NCBI GenBank assembly: GCA_052387255.1
Contig: JBQTJI010000034.1
Location: 1 to 64,000 of the forward strand
DNA: 64,000 nucleotides
Reading direction: 5' to 3'
Source of the DNA: JBBQXK01 sp052387255
Lineage (GTDB): Bacteria > Pseudomonadota > Alphaproteobacteria > Rhodobacterales > Rhodobacteraceae
Part shown: in pieces, positions 61,220 through 64,000 of the stretch
How the letters are laid out: every line of letters starts with the position of its first letter
Numbering within the stretch: the stretch's first letter is position 1
Program-made: the position numbers and the translations under genes
The notes under the pieces: model-generated
Database searches by the model: none
The model's input: the letters and a program-made list of their open reading frames with translations, nothing else
Told to the model about the DNA's origin: nothing

Positions 61220-62509
61220 TCACTCCGCCGCCAGCCGCTCGGGCGCGCGCATGGCCTGCACCACGTCCAGCGCGCTGGCAAAGCCGTCCTCGTGGAACCC
61301 GCTGCGCATCCAGGCCCCGCAGAACCAGGTCGCATGGGTCCCCTGCAGCGCCCGCACCATCGCGCGGCCCCGCTCGGCGTCGCCGTCATAGACCGGATGG
61401 TGGAAGGTGACCGTGTCGTGCACCAGGTCGCCCCGGATCGGCGCATTCGCGTTCAGCGTCACGAACAGGGGATCGTCCATCGGGATCGGCTGCAGCGAGT
61501 TCATCCAGTAGGTCAGGTCGATCCGGTCCATCCGCCGCCCGGCGGGTTCGACATAGTTCCAGCTCGACCAGGCCCGGCGGCGGCGCGGCATGACCGAGGG
61601 GTCGGCATGCAGCACCGCCTCGTTCGCCTGATAGCGGCACAGCGACAGGGCGGCCCGCTCGGCGGGCGTCGCGTCGGACAGCAGACGCAGCGACACGTCG
61701 GAATGGGTGGCGAACACCACCTCGTCGAAGGCTTCCCACTCGGCCCCCTGGACCCTGACAAAAACCTCGCCGTCCTGACGGCGCACACCCGCAACGGGGG
61801 CCCCCAGCCGCAGGTCGACCGCCTCGGCCACCAGGGCGGACTGCAGGCGGCGCACATACTCGACCGAGCCGCCTTGAACCGTGAACCAGTCGTGCTGCTT
61901 GGACACCTGCAACAGCGCGTGGTTCTGGAAGAAGCGCAGCATCGCGTCGGCGGGGAAATCGAGCACCCCCTCTTTCGGCGTCGACCAGATCGCCCCCGAC
62001 AGGGGCGTCAGGTAATAGTCGCGGAACCAGTCCCCGGTGCCGACCGCTGCCAACAGGTCGCGCACCGTCATGCCGGGCTGCACCGTGGCCAGCGCGCGGG
62101 CGTTGAACCGGAAGATGTCGCGCAACAGCCCCAGGAAGGCGGGCCGCCCCAGGTTCGCCCGCTGCGCGAACGTGCTGTCCAGCGTCTTGAGCCCATATTC
62201 CAGCCAGCCGCCGCGGATCGAGGCCGCAAAGCTCATGTCGCTGGGGACAACCGGCACCTCCAGCCTGCGGAACAGGTCCAGCAGATGGGGATAGTTGACG
62301 CGGTTGAACACAATGAACCCGGTATCGACCGGCTGGTCCCCGCGTTTGCCCGCCAGCACGGTGCGGGCGTGGCCGCCCAAGCGCCCTTCGGCCTCGTACA
62401 GCACCACGGCGTGGTCGCGCGCCAGAAGGTGGGCTGCGGCCATGCCCGACACGCCCCCGCCGATGACAGCCACGCGGCGGGGATCGGACCCCAGTCGTTC
62501 AAACGGCAT
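61220..62509 (-). CDS. ufaD: FAD-dependent amine oxidase / desaturase-like protein (UfaD-like)
   Basis: A 429-residue flavoprotein. The FAD motif RVAVIGGGVSGMAAAHLLA is at the N-terminus, followed by LYEAEGRLGGHART. The C-terminal end keeps an FCGAWMRSGFHEDGFASALD motif that closes the FAD site. In R. sphaeroides the corresponding gene next to rpoE-chrR was reported to encode the 11-methyl-octadecenoate desaturase of furan fatty acid synthesis; my naming rests on synteny, not alignment. ATG 62509 follows AGGAG. A clean RpoE-type promoter lies 29 bp upstream of the start. Confidence 0.8.
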   Translation of the reverse strand: MPFERLGSDPRRVAVIGGGVSGMAAAHLLARDHAVVLYEAEGRLGGHARTVLAGKRGDQPVDTGFIVFNRVNYPHLLDLFRRLEVPVVPSDMSFAASIRGGWLEYGLKTLDSTFAQRANLGRPAFLGLLRDIFRFNARALATVQPGMTVRDLLAAVGTGDWFRDYYLTPLSGAIWSTPKEGVLDFPADAMLRFFQNHALLQVSKQHDWFTVQGGSVEYVRRLQSALVAEAVDLRLGAPVAGVRRQDGEVFVRVQGAEWEAFDEVVFATHSDVSLRLLSDATPAERAALSLCRYQANEAVLHADPSVMPRRRRAWSSWNYVEPAGRRMDRIDLTYWMNSLQPIPMDDPLFVTLNANAPIRGDLVHDTVTFHHPVYDGDAERGRAMVRALQGTHATWFCGAWMRSGFHEDGFASALDVVQAMRAPERLAAE

Positions 62510-62537
62510 CTGTGGCGCTCTCCTGTCGGGGCACTCG

Positions 62538-62567
62538 TTCTTACGCTTTGCTGCCATGGTTGGATCA
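62538..62567 (-). promoter_or_regulatory. RpoE-type promoter of the ufaD-like operon
   Basis: On the minus strand TGATCC (62567-62562), exactly 18 nt, then TAAGAA (62543-62538). This has the TGATC...TA form described for sigma-E of R. sphaeroides. It is 29 bp upstream of the ufaD-like ATG. Confidence 0.8.
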
Positions 62568-62647
62568 GGTCTGCGGCGCCCTTGTCAAACGCTTCGGTCG
62601 CCGCAGCCGCCGCCGCACCGCGCCGTGACAAATCGGGCGGCACCCGG

Positions 62648-62677
62648 TGATCCGGCGGCGCGATCCCTGCGTATCAC
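62648..62677 (+). promoter_or_regulatory. RpoE-type promoter of rpoE-chrR
   Basis: TGATCC (62648-62653), 18 nt, then TATCAC (62672-62677). Same -35 box and spacing as the divergent promoter 80 bp away. Transcription would begin near 62684, about 88 nt before the chosen rpoE start, and implies autoregulation. Confidence 0.75.
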
Positions 62678-62771
62678 TGTTGTGTTACCCGCTTGCGCCC
62701 TGCCTTCTCACCCGGATTTACCTGCCATGGTGCAGGCCTATGTTCCTGCGCGAACGACATCGGAGCAACGG

Positions 62772-63332
62772 GTGGACAGGCGGGACGTGCAGGCGGATCA
62801 GGTGGACACGGAACTGGTGACGCTCGTGGCGCGGGTGCGCGACCACGGCGACAGGGCGGCCTTTGCCACCCTGTTCCGGCACTTTGCGCCGCGTGTGAAG
62901 GGGTTCCTGATGAAATCGGGGGCCGGGGCTGGATTGGCCGAAGAATGTGCGCAGGATGTCATGGCGGTGCTGTGGCAGAAGGCGCATCTCTATGATCCCG
63001 CGCGGGCCTCGGTGGCGACCTGGGTCTTCACCATCGCGCGGAACCGCCGGATCGACGCGCTGCGCCGCGCGCGACGGCCGGAACCGGAAGCGCTGCAATG
63101 GGGACCCGAGGCCGAACCCGACCAGGCCGAGGTGTTCGAGATGCAGCGCGAAAACGAACGGCTGGGCCAGGCCGTGGCGCGCCTGCCCGACAAGCAGCGC
63201 GTCCTGATCGAACGGGCGTTCTGGGGCGAGCTGTCGCACAGCGAGATCGCCGCCGAAACCGGTCTGCCGCTTGGCACGATCAAGTCGCGGATACGCCTGG
63301 CGCTGGAACGTCTGCGCCAGACCATGGAGTGA
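62772..63332 (+). CDS. rpoE: group IV sigma factor RpoE (singlet oxygen response)
   Basis: Extracytoplasmic-function sigma factor of 186 residues. Region 2 reads ECAQDVMAVLWQKAHLYDPARASVATWVFTIARNRRIDALRR, and region 4 reads HSEIAAETGLPLGTIKSRIRLALERLRQ. Very close to RpoE of R. sphaeroides as I know it. The GTG at 62772 has GGAG 6 bp upstream and gives the expected N-terminal length; ATG 62727 would add 15 residues. Held inactive by ChrR, encoded 8 bp downstream. Confidence 0.9.
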   Translation: MDRRDVQADQVDTELVTLVARVRDHGDRAAFATLFRHFAPRVKGFLMKSGAGAGLAEECAQDVMAVLWQKAHLYDPARASVATWVFTIARNRRIDALRRARRPEPEALQWGPEAEPDQAEVFEMQRENERLGQAVARLPDKQRVLIERAFWGELSHSEIAAETGLPLGTIKSRIRLALERLRQTME

Positions 63333-63340
63333 AGGCAAGA

Positions 63341-63991
63341 ATGACGATGACCATCCGGCACCACATTTCCGAAGACCTGCTTCTGGCCCATGCCTGCGGC
63401 CAGTTGCCCGAGGCGTTCAACCTGGTCGTGGCGGCGCATCTGTCGCTCTGCGACGAATGCCGCGCACGGGCGGGGGCGCTCGATGCCGTGGGCGGTGCCG
63501 TGCTGGACGCGGGCGCACCCGAGACCATCGCGGACGAGACGATCGAGGCCGCCCTGGTGCGGATCATGGGCGCACCCCGCGACACCGCGCGCCCCGCCAC
63601 GCGGCCACGCGGAGTCCTGCCCGCGCCCCTGCCCGACTATATCGGCGGCGACCTGGATGCGGTGCGCTGGCGGTCCGTCGGCATGGGCGTGCGGCAGGCG
63701 ATCCTGCAAACCGACCGCGACGCCACGGCGCGGCTGCTGTACATTCCCGCCGGGGCGGCGATGCCGGGCCACGGCCATGGCGGGCTGGAACTGACCATGG
63801 TGCTGCAGGGGGCTTTCCTCGACGACGGGCGGCGTTACGGGCCGGGCGATGTCGACATCGCCGACGAGGCAACCCGCCACACCCCGGTGGCCGAGGTGGG
63901 GGCAGATTGCATCTGCCTCGCCGCCGCCGATGCCAAGCTCCGCTTCTCAGGACTGCTGCCCCGGCTGGCGCAGCCGTTCTTCCGCATCTGA
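63341..63991 (+). CDS. chrR: ChrR zinc anti-sigma factor with cupin domain
   Basis: A 216-residue anti-sigma factor. The N-terminal anti-sigma domain keeps all expected zinc ligands: TIRHHISED, then HLSLCDEC (H-x3-C-x2-C). The C-terminal cupin domain carries PGHGHGGLELTMVLQG and ATRHTP, metal-binding His/Glu positions of the ChrR family. In R. sphaeroides singlet oxygen causes ChrR loss and RpoE release. ATG 63341 has the better ribosome-site spacing; ATG 63347 matches the usual MTIRHH start. Confidence 0.93.
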   Translation: MTMTIRHHISEDLLLAHACGQLPEAFNLVVAAHLSLCDECRARAGALDAVGGAVLDAGAPETIADETIEAALVRIMGAPRDTARPATRPRGVLPAPLPDYIGGDLDAVRWRSVGMGVRQAILQTDRDATARLLYIPAGAAMPGHGHGGLELTMVLQGAFLDDGRRYGPGDVDIADEATRHTPVAEVGADCICLAAADAKLRFSGLLPRLAQPFFRI

Positions 63992-64000
63992 CAGGCCGAG

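Noticed and set aside
61047..61223. Longer DUF559 protein starting at 61223
   Set aside because: The extra 60 residues are the translation of the inverted repeat pair; conserved sequence begins after ATG 61043.
1..64000. tRNA, rRNA or riboswitch genes
   Set aside because: No cloverleaf, rRNA or known riboswitch core was recognised in the intergenic gaps by eye. A covariance-model scan was not possible, so small RNAs cannot be excluded.

Overview
The window is GC-rich DNA, very probably from a Rhodobacterales (Rhodobacteraceae/Paracoccaceae) alphaproteobacterium. The grounds are marker genes and gene orders I know from that group: hisS-hisZ-hisG, lspA followed by a DUF3035 lipoprotein and two M16 proteins, a heparinase-like gene next to purH, and at the right edge an rpoE-chrR pair divergent from a flavoprotein/DUF1365/GPH-transporter/DUF3833/SDR operon like the singlet-oxygen locus of Rhodobacter sphaeroides. 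About 50 protein genes are supported. I found no rRNA, tRNA, CRISPR array or intact transposase.

Layout. 1-9.1 kb: a 1,700-residue exonuclease-RecQ-UvrD fusion helicase, then the histidine/tRNA-His operon hisS-hisZ-hisG, with slyX divergent. 9.1-13.1 kb: dnaE and a small membrane protein. 13.4-23.1 kb: a coupled purine-salvage cluster, xdhA-xdhB-xdhC followed by a BMP-type nucleoside ABC importer. 23.2-32.8 kb: a small Cys-rich pair, an FAD oxidoreductase, a lipoprotein lysozyme, ubiH-like, amidase, aminotransferase and ftsK. 32.8-34.8 kb: a low-GC membrane pentapeptide-repeat gene and a toxin-antitoxin operon. 34.8-42.0 kb: two M16 peptidases, DUF3035, lspA, purH and a heparinase-like gene. 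42.1-46.1 kb: betI-like regulator, choX, a zinc alcohol dehydrogenase and a Fic protein. 46.2-56.0 kb: pnp and rpsO, separated by 7.3 kb holding parDE, a giant 8xGAF nucleotide cyclase, a LysR regulator and a DUF4242 gene. 56.3-57.4 kb: an RTX protein behind a CtrA-like box. 57.4-64 kb: the RpoE/ChrR singlet-oxygen module.

Three signals stand out. (1) Two families of palindromic repeats occur here, and members of both lie in frame inside coding sequence: a 63-bp element in xdhA, and REPIN-like inverted pairs in xdhC. The same type of inverted pair sits immediately upstream of a small DUF559 (Vsr-fold) nuclease gene wedged into the RpoE operon. (2) The giant cyclase contains eight GAF modules whose linker segments are nearly identical even at synonymous sites, and its catalytic domain lacks the usual substrate-selecting lysine. 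(3) Two face-to-face promoters with the form TGATCC-N18-TA drive rpoE-chrR and the opposite ufaD-like operon, explaining the right end of the window as one regulon. A sharply bounded low-GC patch inside hisS is a further candidate for intragenic recombination.
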